DNA from: Bacteroidales bacterium
GTDB lineage: Bacteria; Bacteroidota; Bacteroidia; Bacteroidales; F082
Assembly: GCA_017649945.1 (NCBI GenBank)
Contig: JAGCFU010000037.1
Location: 1-62,773, forward strand
Direction of reading: 5' to 3'
Length of the DNA: 62,773 nt
A model generated the notes under the pieces. That model saw only the letters and a list, made by a program, of their open reading frames with translations, was not told the DNA's origin and did not search any database. The position numbers and the translations under genes were made by a program. Position 1 is the first letter of the stretch. Every line of letters begins with the position of its first letter. This document shows positions 1 to 8,984 of this stretch, piece by piece.

Positions 1-1215
1 AATCAAAAAGTTACAAAATCAAAATTAACGGTTGGAGGATATGGCGAGGCGGTTTACACCCGACATTTTTACAGCGACAACATGTTTCGTTACTCGCATC
101 CCGACCGTTATAAAAACGCCAGAGGTCATGGCAGAATCGACTTGCCGCATGTGGTGATAAATATCGGCTACGATTTCGGTAATGGCTGGACTATGGGCAG
201 CGAGATAGAGTTTGAGCACGGCGGTAATGAGGTCGCGGTGGAAATGGAACCAGAGGAAACAGGCGAGTTTGAACACGAAATTGAACGTGGCGGCGAGGTG
301 GCGCTTGAACAGTTCTGGATTCAGAAATCTTTCAGTAAAGTATTGAATATCAGAATGGGACATATCATTGTGCCAGTAGGACAAACCAACAGCGCACATC
401 TTCCTACGCAATTTTTCACCTGCTATCGTCCAGAAGGCGAACTCACTATTTTGCCTTGCACATGGCATGAGACGGGCATCAGCGTATGGGGAAAAATAGG
501 GAAATGGCGCTACGAAGCCCTTGTGGTTCCAGTCTTGAACTCGAATATGTTTGACAATGCGAACTGGGTGAAAAACGGCTCCGCTTCGGCATATGAGTTT
601 CGTGTGGCGAACAACCTCGCTTATGCGTTACGCATTGATAATTACTCAGTTAAGAACCTTCATATAGGCGTGAGCGGCTACATCGGAAACACCTTCAACA
701 ACGACATCGTGACCAACGAATCCGACAAATACAAAAACGTGAAAGGCACACTGCTCATCGGTACCGCCGAGTTTGATTACAACTGCAAATACCTTATTAT
801 AAGAGGTAACCTCGATTACGGTCATCTCAACGACGCCGACATCATATCGGCATACAATAAAAACCAGAACCATCAGAGTTTCTCGCCTTATCCGCGTTCG
901 CTGGTGGGCGAGGAGGCGGTGGCTATCGGAGGTGAAATAGCGTATGATATCTTCAATTTAATGAAAAATATGGACGACCGCAGGCTTTTTATCTTTGGCA
1001 GATATGATTATTATGACAGCTATATCCCTTACGAGGGCGCTCTCACAGATTATCAATGGACCGAGCGCCACGTGATGACCCTCGGTTTGAACTATTATCC
1101 GATAAAACAGGTGGTCATCAAGGCTGAATATGCCCAGCGTTTCCTCAAAGAGCAATACAACACCGAACCGATGCTATCATTGGGGGTGGCTTACAGCGGA
1201 TTTTTTATTAAATAA
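1..1215 (+). CDS. Outer-membrane porin-like beta-barrel protein, 5' end cut off
   Basis: The frame is open from base 1 and already reads like a first beta strand (GGYGEAVYTRHFYSD) before the first ATG at 82, so the true start and signal peptide lie upstream of the window. About 404 codons are visible. The protein is rich in alternating aromatic and polar strands and ends in a hydrophobic strand with a near C-terminal Phe (GVAYSGFFIK), as in outer-membrane barrels. It resembles porins of the phosphate-selective O/P type. Its stop is 8 bases before an imelysin gene, so it is probably the outer-membrane member of the same iron-related operon. Substrate is not visible; function beyond 'porin-like' is inference. 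Confidence 0.75.
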   Translation, partial: NQKVTKSKLTVGGYGEAVYTRHFYSDNMFRYSHPDRYKNARGHGRIDLPHVVINIGYDFGNGWTMGSEIEFEHGGNEVAVEMEPEETGEFEHEIERGGEVALEQFWIQKSFSKVLNIRMGHIIVPVGQTNSAHLPTQFFTCYRPEGELTILPCTWHETGISVWGKIGKWRYEALVVPVLNSNMFDNANWVKNGSASAYEFRVANNLAYALRIDNYSVKNLHIGVSGYIGNTFNNDIVTNESDKYKNVKGTLLIGTAEFDYNCKYLIIRGNLDYGHLNDADIISAYNKNQNHQSFSPYPRSLVGEEAVAIGGEIAYDIFNLMKNMDDRRLFIFGRYDYYDSYIPYEGALTDYQWTERHVMTLGLNYYPIKQVVIKAEYAQRFLKEQYNTEPMLSLGVAYSGFFIK

Positions 1216-1223
1216 ATAATACA

Positions 1224-2390
1224 ATGAAAAAACTTTTTAAAAATGCAATGCTTTTGACAGCTACAATGCTGCTGGCATTAACTTTTAACAGCTGCAAGAA
1301 AAGCAGCAGCTCAAATGAACCAACCAACGACGATGCTGAGAAAGTCGCCATCATCAACCAGTTTCTCGACCATACCGTGAGTCCGACTTACACCAAGTTG
1401 GCGCTTTACACCGATGAGCTCGTCAGTGATTTGAAGACTTTGAAAAACGACATGACTCAGGCTAATGTCAACCAAGCCTGCGCCACTTTCCTTGAGGCAC
1501 GTCACTGGTGGGAGATGAGCGAGGCGTTTTTGTTCGGTGCCGCTTCCGACTTCGGTATCGACCCGCACATCGACTCGTGGCCGCTTGATGAATCCTCTTT
1601 CAACACTTTGATGGCAAGTCCGAGCATGATAGCCAATCTTGACGCTGACGACGGTGACGTCATCGCTGGCGAGCAGCTTGGCAACGCTCTCCTTGGCTTC
1701 CATGGTATCGAATACGTCCTGTTCCGTGACGGCCAACCGAGAAACGTCGCTGACTTCACCAATGATGAGATGATTTACTCTGTGGCTGTTGCCGGCGACC
1801 TCCGTAACCGATGCTTCCAACTTGAAGTGAGCTGGCTTGGCGACAACGCGCCGGCGACACACCGTGAGAAGATGGAGGAACTGGAGCTTAACACCACTGT
1901 CAATGGTAGCGACAACAGCTACGGTGATAATATGCGCAACGCTGGTAAGGCAGGAAGCACCTATCCGACACTCACCAACGCGCTTCAGGCAATCATCGAC
2001 GGCAGCATTGATATATCAGACGAGGTGGGAACATCGAAGATTGGCAAGCCGCACACCGGCGAGGACCCTACATACGTCGAATCGCCCTACAGCCAGAAGT
2101 CAATCATCGATTTTTATGACAACGTCACATCCATTAAAAACGCTTACATGGGCGGCAATGAAGGCGAACGTGATGAAAGCAAGTCGTTGCATGCATTTGT
2201 TAAAAGCGTTGATTCTCAGTTAGATAACAGGATTACAGAGGCTATTGACAATGCCCTTGCAAAAATCAACGGCATGGCGGTACCTTTCGTCCTGAATTAC
2301 AGCGATGCAAGCGCTGGCGAGGCGATGGAGGCATGCCAGACATTGTCTGATGTCCTCTCGGAAGCTAAAAGTGCTATCAATGATTTGTAG
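1224..2390 (+). CDS. Imelysin-family (peptidase M75-like) lipoprotein
   Basis: A 388-residue lipoprotein: signal peptide with lipobox ending in NSC at about residue 24, then a Lys/Ser-rich linker. The family signature GxHxxE is present as GFHGIE, with His160 and Glu163. Imelysin-like proteins (EfeO, IrpA, ICMP relatives) are periplasmic or surface iron-binding proteins; the original peptidase label is doubtful. It lies 8 bases after the porin-like gene and 27 bases before a di-heme cytochrome, a grouping typical of iron acquisition in Bacteroidota. No promoter box is seen in the 8-base spacer, so it is likely cotranscribed with the porin. Family assignment is strong; the iron role is from family knowledge. 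Confidence 0.88.
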   Translation: MKKLFKNAMLLTATMLLALTFNSCKKSSSSNEPTNDDAEKVAIINQFLDHTVSPTYTKLALYTDELVSDLKTLKNDMTQANVNQACATFLEARHWWEMSEAFLFGAASDFGIDPHIDSWPLDESSFNTLMASPSMIANLDADDGDVIAGEQLGNALLGFHGIEYVLFRDGQPRNVADFTNDEMIYSVAVAGDLRNRCFQLEVSWLGDNAPATHREKMEELELNTTVNGSDNSYGDNMRNAGKAGSTYPTLTNALQAIIDGSIDISDEVGTSKIGKPHTGEDPTYVESPYSQKSIIDFYDNVTSIKNAYMGGNEGERDESKSLHAFVKSVDSQLDNRITEAIDNALAKINGMAVPFVLNYSDASAGEAMEACQTLSDVLSEAKSAINDL

Positions 2391-2417
2391 TCGATTATAA
2401 ATTCTAAACTATTTAAT

Positions 2418-4037
2418 ATGATGAAAATCAACTATTTAACAGTATTTGCGGCAGTGGGGCTCTTGGCTTTCGGAATGGCCTCATGCAAGAAAGAGACCAA
2501 GAGCGCACCATCTCCGGCGCCATCTCCTACTGTAATGGAAGGCACCTATGCCGGCGGTGAGCTGGGCACCACTTTCAACAACACACAGTCGGCTTACGAA
2601 GACCCTACACCTGCCACGGTGCAGGCTGGATTGACGTCACAGTTCAAGTACGGCGAGTATTTCTTCGAGCGCACTTACACCCAAAACAACGAGCCTTTCA
2701 ATGGCTTGGGACCACTTTACATCCGCAGCTCTTGTATTGCCTGCCATCCTGGATACGGTCACGGCATGCGCATGGACCGTTATCGTGCCGACGACTGGGG
2801 CAACGGATATCTGCTTGTCTTCACCGACCGTAACGACACCTATCTGAGCTCATACACAGGCATGCCTCAGACTAAGGCTGTCGCGCCTTTCAAGGCTCCT
2901 CTAGATGAGACGAAGATTCAGATTACTTGGCTCAACTACACCGACGAATGGGGTAACAGGTTCGCGGACGGCGAGACGTATAACCTCACTTATCCTGAGG
3001 TCTACATTCCTGAAGATGCCTTTTACGTGCCTCTTGAAGTGGGCGGAAGTCCTATCTCTTACGGCGATTTCGTGTGCCGTCTTGAGTCGACAATAGGTAT
3101 CTACGGCACAGGCTTGATTGATGCTATCCCCGATGACTCGCTGAAAGCTCAGTATCAGAAGGAATTCAATGACGGGTACATGAAAAATGGCATCAACCCT
3201 GCGATGTGGGATGGCAACGACTGGGCTCCGACAGGTCTTTACGGCAACACAAACCACCCGAAACGCTACACTTACGCACTCACACGCGGTCCTCTGCAGG
3301 ATGCTCCTGGTGCCAACGCCATCTGGAACATCACTAACGTGACGCACCGCACCAAGATGGGACATTACATGACGAGCGCTTATGCACTCAAAGCTTCGCA
3401 AGACCCTGACGTGAAAGCTGAGTTTTACAACTATTTTCCACAGTTTAACCTTACGGGAAATGTGGAAACGGATATCTATAACTACCTTATGATGAACGAC
3501 CAGATTCCTGACGAACTCAAGGTTCCAGAAATGGAAGACGAGGATTATGTCAACTTCATGGTGTGGCACCGTGGATTGGCTGTCCCGGCCGCCCGTAATC
3601 TCGATGACTCTGAGGTTCAACGTGGTAAGGAATTGTTTTCCAGTTTAGGCTGTGCTTATTGCCATCGTCCGTCGTGGACCACTGGCGACGATGTGTTTAC
3701 CGACCCTGCTGGCTTCTTCTCAACGGCCGATTCGAGATTGCCTCGTTATCCGCATCAGAAGATTTGGCCTTACAGCGACTATATCCAGCATAAGCTCCAC
3801 ATGGAAAACGACATTCGCACAGGATGGTGTCGCACAACGCCACTCTGGGGTCGCGGACTATCGGCTATATGCACAGGCTCAAGCGACAGATTACACGACT
3901 GCCGCGCACAAACGGTGATAGAGGCCATCATGTGGCACGGAAACCCACAGAGCGACGCACGCCGAACAGTGGAGAAGTTCCGCGAACTGTCGAAAACCGA
4001 CAGGGACGCTGTAGTGAAATTTATTGAAGCAATTTAA
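2418..4037 (+). CDS. Di-heme oxidoreductase / cytochrome c peroxidase-like lipoprotein
   Basis: A 539-residue protein with a signal peptide and lipobox (GMASC). Two c-type heme attachment sites are visible: CIACH at residues 106-110 and CAYCH at 412-416. The C-terminal part keeps the family block TPLWGRG followed by SDRLHDCRA and an MWHG motif. It matches the 'di-heme oxidoreductase, putative peroxidase' (formerly thiol oxidoreductase, DUF1111) family, which is regularly encoded next to imelysin lipoproteins. It would act in the periplasm or at the surface, possibly oxidising or reducing iron for uptake; that role is inference. The next gene, a cytochrome c maturation factor, would supply the machinery to attach its hemes. 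Confidence 0.88.
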   Translation: MMKINYLTVFAAVGLLAFGMASCKKETKSAPSPAPSPTVMEGTYAGGELGTTFNNTQSAYEDPTPATVQAGLTSQFKYGEYFFERTYTQNNEPFNGLGPLYIRSSCIACHPGYGHGMRMDRYRADDWGNGYLLVFTDRNDTYLSSYTGMPQTKAVAPFKAPLDETKIQITWLNYTDEWGNRFADGETYNLTYPEVYIPEDAFYVPLEVGGSPISYGDFVCRLESTIGIYGTGLIDAIPDDSLKAQYQKEFNDGYMKNGINPAMWDGNDWAPTGLYGNTNHPKRYTYALTRGPLQDAPGANAIWNITNVTHRTKMGHYMTSAYALKASQDPDVKAEFYNYFPQFNLTGNVETDIYNYLMMNDQIPDELKVPEMEDEDYVNFMVWHRGLAVPAARNLDDSEVQRGKELFSSLGCAYCHRPSWTTGDDVFTDPAGFFSTADSRLPRYPHQKIWPYSDYIQHKLHMENDIRTGWCRTTPLWGRGLSAICTGSSDRLHDCRAQTVIEAIMWHGNPQSDARRTVEKFRELSKTDRDAVVKFIEAI

Positions 4038-4053
4038 AAAATAAGTATTTTTG
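4023..4053 (+). promoter_or_regulatory. Bacteroides-type promoter for the ResB/CcsA gene
   Basis: TATTTTTG at 4046-4053 matches the TAnnTTTG -7 box and ATTG at 4023-4026 fits the -33 box with a 19-base spacer. It overlaps the end of the di-heme gene and stands 17 bases before the next start codon, so the maturation gene can be expressed on its own. Confidence 0.55.
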
Positions 4054-4070
4054 CATGTTAAAATTTAATC

Positions 4071-6110
4071 ATGAAAACTAATATCCATCGAATCTCGTTA
4101 ATTGTGTGGATTATAACTATCCTCACATTGATAGTCAGCACTTTAGTGAAAACTCCGTTTTATGACAAATGGTGGTTCGTGACATTGTTGTTCATATTCG
4201 CCGCCTCGCTGGTTTTCAGCATCATTAAAGAGACAACCTGGAAAAATCCTGCTGTCTTCGGCACTCATATAGCGATAGTGCTGATTCTGCTCGGCGGCTT
4301 CCTGACCTATACTACAAGTCAGAATTTTAGCATGCATTTTGTTGAAAATGAACCGGTTAAAGGCGATTTGCCGTTTTTTGTCAAACTGCATAAATTTGAC
4401 ATTGTCTATTACCCTGGCACCATGTCGCATGCCGATTATGTTTCATACGTGACACTCACTGACGACGATGGCAATATCCTCAAAGAAGATATGATTTCGA
4501 TGAATAACATCTTGAAATACAAAGGATTCCGTTTCTTTAACGAAGACTTCGACGAGGACCTGAAAGGCTGCACTCTCACTGTTCAGCACGATCCTTGGGG
4601 CATCGCCGTGACTTATTTGGGTTACTTGCTTTTGGCAATATCGATGCTGGTGATTTTTATTAAAAATATCGTTGGAAAACAAGTACCGCAATATGCGAAA
4701 ACTATTGCTATCTTGCTGATAATGATGATAGCTCCGGTTGCCAATGCCAATGAACTCAAGACGTTGCCGAAAGACGTAGCGGCTGAAATCGGCAACCTTT
4801 ACATCTATTATGGCGGAAGAATCTCGCCAATGCAGACGTTTGCGAAGGATTTTACCGTGAAACTTTACGGAAGTACTACCTATCAGGGCTTCACGCCAGA
4901 ACAGGTGCTTGCCGGATGGATGTTTTACCCGACATATTGGAAAGGCACTGAACGTCAGGTGAGTAAGCGTGACGAAGTGAAACATCTTGTCGAGTCGTTC
5001 CAGACCGGTGCCTTGACGAAGATTTATCCTTGCCAACAGCCCGACGGAACGGTGAAATGGCTGAGTCCGAATGACAATTTGCCTGAAAAATTAAGCGATG
5101 ATGAATGGATATTTATCAGAAAATCAATGGGTTACCTTAATGAGCTCGTTGTAAAACAGGATTTTGCTACACTTTCGGAGACATTGGCAAAAATCAAGGC
5201 TTACCAAAGGAAAAACGGAATTGCTGCCGACGGAACGACATCGTTGCCTTCGGATTTCCGCTTCAAAACCGAGAAAATCTACAATGTCTGGGCAAAATAC
5301 AATTATGTCGCTTATCTTTCATTGTTTTTCGGAATAGTGTTTTTCGTGATATTCTGCGTCTTCACGGCGATTGGAAAACAGATGTCTAAATTCATCGCAA
5401 ATGCTTCATTATCAATAAATTGGATAATCTTTGTCTTCTTGACATTTTTAATAATATTGCGTTGGATTGTGGCTGGATATATCCCGTTGACGAAAAGTGC
5501 TGAGACTCAACATTTTATGGCTTGGGTGTCGCTTCTGATAGCTGGTGTCATGGCTTCACGCAAGAAAACCGATGGCGTTAATGTTGTCGCTACGGGTTTG
5601 ATAGTCTGCGGTTTGATGATGCTGGTCGCGGTGATGAGTTCGAAAAACCCGAAAATCACGCCTTTGGTGCCGGTGCTTTCGTCGCCACTGCTTGGCATGC
5701 ACGTCGCAGTGATTATGATTGCATACGCCTTGCTCGCTTTCATGTTGATAAACGGCTTGGCCGCTGTGATTATCAGGATTTTCAATAAAGACTCGATGCC
5801 TGCTGTAACACGTATGGCCGATATTTCGCATGCGATGCACTATCCTGCGGTGATGTGCCTGACACTCGGTATCATGATTGGCGCTGTGTGGGCAAACATC
5901 TCATGGGGCACTTACTGGGCATGGGATCCGAAGGAGACGTGGTCGCTGATAACGTTGATGGTTTACGCCATCGCGTTGCACAAAAACATGACTCCTGGTC
6001 TACAGAAACCTTTGAATTTCCACATTTTCAATATTTTGGCATTCCTCACCGTGCTGATGACGTATTTCGGCGTCAACCTTCTCGGCGGAATGCACGCATA
6101 CGGTAGTTGA
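4071..6110 (+). CDS. ccsA: Cytochrome c biogenesis fusion protein (ResB-like plus CcsA)
   Basis: A 679-residue membrane protein of system II cytochrome c maturation. The N-terminal part (about 1-235) has several membrane helices and a ResB/CcsB-like periplasmic segment; a soluble region follows (about 240-420); the C-terminal part (about 425-679) has multiple helices and the tryptophan-rich heme-handling motif WGTYWAWDPKETW at residues 612-624. Such CcsB-CcsA fusions move heme across the membrane and attach it to CxxCH apocytochromes. Its place just after a two-heme protein suggests a dedicated or at least coordinated partner. The stop codon directly abuts the stop of the convergent helix-hairpin-helix gene. 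Confidence 0.9.
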   Translation: MKTNIHRISLIVWIITILTLIVSTLVKTPFYDKWWFVTLLFIFAASLVFSIIKETTWKNPAVFGTHIAIVLILLGGFLTYTTSQNFSMHFVENEPVKGDLPFFVKLHKFDIVYYPGTMSHADYVSYVTLTDDDGNILKEDMISMNNILKYKGFRFFNEDFDEDLKGCTLTVQHDPWGIAVTYLGYLLLAISMLVIFIKNIVGKQVPQYAKTIAILLIMMIAPVANANELKTLPKDVAAEIGNLYIYYGGRISPMQTFAKDFTVKLYGSTTYQGFTPEQVLAGWMFYPTYWKGTERQVSKRDEVKHLVESFQTGALTKIYPCQQPDGTVKWLSPNDNLPEKLSDDEWIFIRKSMGYLNELVVKQDFATLSETLAKIKAYQRKNGIAADGTTSLPSDFRFKTEKIYNVWAKYNYVAYLSLFFGIVFFVIFCVFTAIGKQMSKFIANASLSINWIIFVFLTFLIILRWIVAGYIPLTKSAETQHFMAWVSLLIAGVMASRKKTDGVNVVATGLIVCGLMMLVAVMSSKNPKITPLVPVLSSPLLGMHVAVIMIAYALLAFMLINGLAAVIIRIFNKDSMPAVTRMADISHAMHYPAVMCLTLGIMIGAVWANISWGTYWAWDPKETWSLITLMVYAIALHKNMTPGLQKPLNFHIFNILAFLTVLMTYFGVNLLGGMHAYGS

Positions 6111-6124
6111 TTATTGATAATCAA
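6107..6124. repeat. Small inverted repeat at a convergent gene junction
   Basis: TTGATTAT, a 2-base centre TG, and ATAATCAA form a perfect 8-base inverted repeat covering both abutting stop codons of the convergent genes. It is AT-rich with no T-run, so a terminator role is only a guess. Confidence 0.4.
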
Positions 6125-6878
6125 TATAATACTGTAATTTTGGATTGATTGCGTCGCCAACGACTTTCCTCAGTTGTTCCCACGATGCAATCATTCCTTT
6201 TTGTTCGCGGTGATTCACGATTTTCTTCACGTCGTCGAATTCGAGATAAGGGTGTTTTAACAAAACTTTAAACGCATCTTGGTTGATTCTCAATTTATTA
6301 GGAGTAAATGACGAATCGATTTTCAACTGATTTTTGAAACCTTCAAAGCGTGTGCCGTCCATGCCGTATACTTCAAGCAGTTGTTCTGTCTCGCAATAAC
6401 CGCCCAGTTTATCGCGATAAGTCACTATGCGTTTCGCGAACGAGCTGCCGATGCCTGGCAGTTGTTTCAAAAGCGTGGTGTCGGCGACGTTGAGGTCGAG
6501 GACTTCGCATACCTCATTAGTTGGGACAAGGCATGCCTTGTCCTTACGGGTTGTTTTTGATTTATTTACATTTTCCGTTGAAGTACGATGCTTTTCTGTT
6601 GGGGTGATTTGATATCCCGTTGTGGCAAGGCATGCCTTGCTTTTTTTAATTGAATCCGCTATTCTAATGGAGTCAAACATTATTTCCCTTCTCGCGATTA
6701 TCGAGTCCAAATCATGCAAGTAATACGTCCTTTTTGGTGGATTGGTGATTAGTAAGTGTTTGATAATCAATATGATAATAATCATCAAGACGATGGTGAT
6801 GATTGCGATGCGCTCGCTACGTGAGAATGTCAGAAATGTTTTAAGGTTGTCGGTCATAAATTTTGATTTTTGGTTCAA
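6111..6878 (-). CDS. Helix-hairpin-helix (ComEA-like) membrane-anchored protein
   Basis: A 255-residue protein with one N-terminal membrane helix (about 25-42), a low-complexity linker (about 60-125) and helix-hairpin-helix modules, the clearest being LNVADTTLLKQLPGIGSSFA at about 129-148, with a second, more diverged HhH-like stretch near the C-terminus. HhH modules bind DNA without sequence specificity; ComEA-type proteins take part in DNA uptake, but a role in competence is not shown here. The start at 6878 leaves 3 bases after the NSS transporter stop; Met8 at 6857 is an alternative. The linker carries two GC-rich palindromes read in frame (6524-6543 and 6625-6640), giving the repeated peptide KACL. 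Confidence 0.8.
   Translation of the reverse strand: MNQKSKFMTDNLKTFLTFSRSERIAIITIVLMIIIILIIKHLLITNPPKRTYYLHDLDSIIARREIMFDSIRIADSIKKSKACLATTGYQITPTEKHRTSTENVNKSKTTRKDKACLVPTNEVCEVLDLNVADTTLLKQLPGIGSSFAKRIVTYRDKLGGYCETEQLLEVYGMDGTRFEGFKNQLKIDSSFTPNKLRINQDAFKVLLKHPYLEFDDVKKIVNHREQKGMIASWEQLRKVVGDAINPKLQYYIDYQ
6524..6543. repeat. Perfect 20-base palindrome inside a coding region
   Basis: GGACAAGGCA followed by its reverse complement TGCCTTGTCC. It lies in the linker of the HhH protein and is translated there as DKACLV. A shorter copy is at 6625 and a related one at 40848. Confidence 0.8.
6625..6640. repeat. Perfect 16-base palindrome inside a coding region
   Basis: GCAAGGCA followed by TGCCTTGC, sharing the AAGGCATGCCTT core with the palindrome at 6524. 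It is read as SKACLA in the same protein linker. Confidence 0.75.
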
Positions 6879-6881
6879 GTT

Positions 6882-8225
6882 TTATTTGATAAACTGTGTA
6901 ATCAAAATCAATGTAATCGCTACTGGGGCAAGGAATTTTATAATAAAATAAATGATTTTTCTCAATTCCGTGTTGACTGTGCCGCCGTTGGTGTATTCGT
7001 CCATAAAATCGGCTTTCTTAATCTTCCAGCCAAGGAAAATGACAGTCAGCAAGCCACCGATGGTCATCAGGAATGTTGATGTGAATGCGTCGAGGGAGTC
7101 GAAAACGCTTAGTCTGAAAAGTTTCAGCGGTGAGCCGTCGTGCAGGCTTTCACTTGAAACAACACACAGTATAAACGCTGCGATTGCCGAATAATAAGTG
7201 GCTTTTTTACGGCTTATATGCAGCTGTTCGGTGAGATACAAAACCGGCACTTCCAGCAAAGAGATGGATGATGTGAGGGCTGCTATTGTCAGAAGCAGGA
7301 AGAAAATCAGGCAGAAGAAATAGCCGCCTGCCATCTGGTTGAAAAGCATCGGCAGGGTGACGAACGCCAACTCATTGCCTGCTTCAGGCTTGATGCCGAA
7401 TGAGAACGCCGCCGGGAAGATGACGATGCCAGCCAACACCGCGATGAGAGTGTCGCTGATGCACACAGCGAATGCGGTGGAGGTGAGGTTGTCTTTCTTC
7501 GCGATATACGAGCCGTATGTTATAAGACAGCCCATTCCCAGACTTAATGAGAAGAATGCTTGGCCGAGTGCGCTGATGAGCACCTTGCCTGTTATTTTAG
7601 AGAAATCCGGCTTCAAGAAAAACTCCACGCCATCAGCTGCACCTGGCAATGTCAGTGATTTGATACCGAGGATAATCAGAATTCCAAGCAGGATAGGCAT
7701 GAGGATTTTTGAGTATTTCTCAATGCCTTTTGTCACGCCTTTCACAATAATGAAAGCAGTGAGGAAGATGAAGATGCCTTCGCTGAGGATAGGTTGCCAC
7801 GACTCATTTATTAAGTTGTTGAAATCATTTCGTATGGTATCCTTATCCAAGCCATGATAATAGTTGATGATTGATTTCCCGACTGCGTCGATGGTCCAGC
7901 CTGCCACTGTGCAGTAGAAGGCGAGGATGAGGAACGCGCAAACAACGCCCATGTAACCGATTCCTGACCAGCCTTTTGATTCTGGAGCCAGTGCTTTGAA
8001 CGCGCCTACCGGATTTTTACCCGAGCGTCGTCCGATGACGAACTCCGACACCATGAGAGGCAATCCCATGAGCAGTACAATGGCGAGATATACAATGAAA
8101 AATGCGCCGCCGCCGTTGGCTCCAGCCTCACATGGGAAACGGTAAATGTTACCTAATCCGATGGCTGAACCTGCCGCCGCCGCTACGATTCCAAATTTTG
8201 AACCGAAACTTTCTTTATTACTCAT
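6882..8225 (-). CDS. Sodium-dependent transporter, NSS (SNF) family
   Basis: A 447-residue inner-membrane protein with about 11 or 12 membrane helices. The first helix carries GSAIGLGNIYRFP, the unwound sodium and substrate site typical of LeuT/NSS transporters; the following GGGAFFIVY and PLMVSEFVIGR are also family blocks. Bacterial members import amino acids or related amines with Na+; the substrate is not readable here. The start codon is immediately preceded, on the coding strand, by a tandem array of GATAAG-type repeats rather than a clear ribosome binding site. The HhH gene follows 3 bases after the stop, so the two are probably cotranscribed. Confidence 0.9.
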   Translation of the reverse strand: MSNKESFGSKFGIVAAAAGSAIGLGNIYRFPCEAGANGGGAFFIVYLAIVLLMGLPLMVSEFVIGRRSGKNPVGAFKALAPESKGWSGIGYMGVVCAFLILAFYCTVAGWTIDAVGKSIINYYHGLDKDTIRNDFNNLINESWQPILSEGIFIFLTAFIIVKGVTKGIEKYSKILMPILLGILIILGIKSLTLPGAADGVEFFLKPDFSKITGKVLISALGQAFFSLSLGMGCLITYGSYIAKKDNLTSTAFAVCISDTLIAVLAGIVIFPAAFSFGIKPEAGNELAFVTLPMLFNQMAGGYFFCLIFFLLLTIAALTSSISLLEVPVLYLTEQLHISRKKATYYSAIAAFILCVVSSESLHDGSPLKLFRLSVFDSLDAFTSTFLMTIGGLLTVIFLGWKIKKADFMDEYTNGGTVNTELRKIIYFIIKFLAPVAITLILITQFIK

Positions 8226-8226
8226 A

Positions 8227-8288
8227 CTTATCCTTTCTTATCTTTCTTATCTTTCTTATCTTTCTTATCCTTTCTTATCCTTCTTATC
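8227..8288. repeat. CTTATC tandem array upstream of the NSS transporter
   Basis: Seven copies of CTTATC separated by 3 or 4 pyrimidines (unit 9-10 bases). On the minus strand the array reads GATAAG(G)AAA and ends one base before the ATG at 8225. A small hairpin, GGCGAAAGCC, follows the array at 8294-8303, as in other members of this repeat family in the window. Confidence 0.85.
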
Positions 8289-8317
8289 AATATGGCGAAA
8301 GCCTTTCCGCCCCTCTT

Positions 8318-8977
8318 TTATTCTTTCTCGCCGTATGCTAAATCTCCGGCATCGCCGAGTCCTGGCACGATATATGCCTTCGCTGTCAGCTCGTCGTCGA
8401 TGTTGCCGACCCACAATGTAGCGTCGTAGTTTCTGAGTTTTTTCTTGACATAGTCGACTCCTTCGGCACTTGCGATGACAGCCACGAGATGCAGTTTCTT
8501 AGGCACCATCTCCTCATGAAGCAGACCCTCGAGGCACTGCACAAGCGACGAGCCTGTTGCAAGCATCGGGTCGACAAGCATCAGAACGCGACCGTCGATA
8601 TTGGCGGCGGAATAATATTCGATACGGATCTCAAAATCCTCGTTTTTGTCATATTTTCTGTACGCCGCGATGAAAGCGTTGTCGGCCTTGTCGAAAACAT
8701 TCAGAAATCCTTGATGCAGAGGCAAACCGGCACGCATGATGGTGGCGAGTACAGGCTGTTCAACCAAAACGTTCATCTCTTTCTCCCCAAGAGGTGTCCT
8801 GACGCAAACTTTTTGATAATCAAGGGTCTTGCTGATTTCGTAAGCTGCCAGCTCGCCTATACGTTCCAGGTTTTTGCGGAAACGCATACGGTCGCCTTGC
8901 ACGTTGACGTCTCTCAATTCCGCGATGTAGTTGTTGATGATGGTGTTAGAAGCACCGAATTCTATGACTTTTACCAT
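8318..8977 (-). CDS. upp: Uracil phosphoribosyltransferase
   Basis: A 219-residue cytoplasmic enzyme that makes UMP from uracil and PRPP in pyrimidine salvage. The PRPP-binding loop appears as LMLVDPMLATGSS and the C-terminal uracil-binding block as YIVPGLGDAGD, both diagnostic of the family. The N-terminal RDVNVQGDRMRFRKNLERIG is the form usual in Bacteroidota. It starts 7 bases after the stop of the FemAB/GNAT gene, so it may share that transcript; no functional link between them is obvious. Confidence 0.93.
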   Translation of the reverse strand: MVKVIEFGASNTIINNYIAELRDVNVQGDRMRFRKNLERIGELAAYEISKTLDYQKVCVRTPLGEKEMNVLVEQPVLATIMRAGLPLHQGFLNVFDKADNAFIAAYRKYDKNEDFEIRIEYYSAANIDGRVLMLVDPMLATGSSLVQCLEGLLHEEMVPKKLHLVAVIASAEGVDYVKKKLRNYDATLWVGNIDDELTAKAYIVPGLGDAGDLAYGEKE

Positions 8978-8984
8978 AAGTTTG

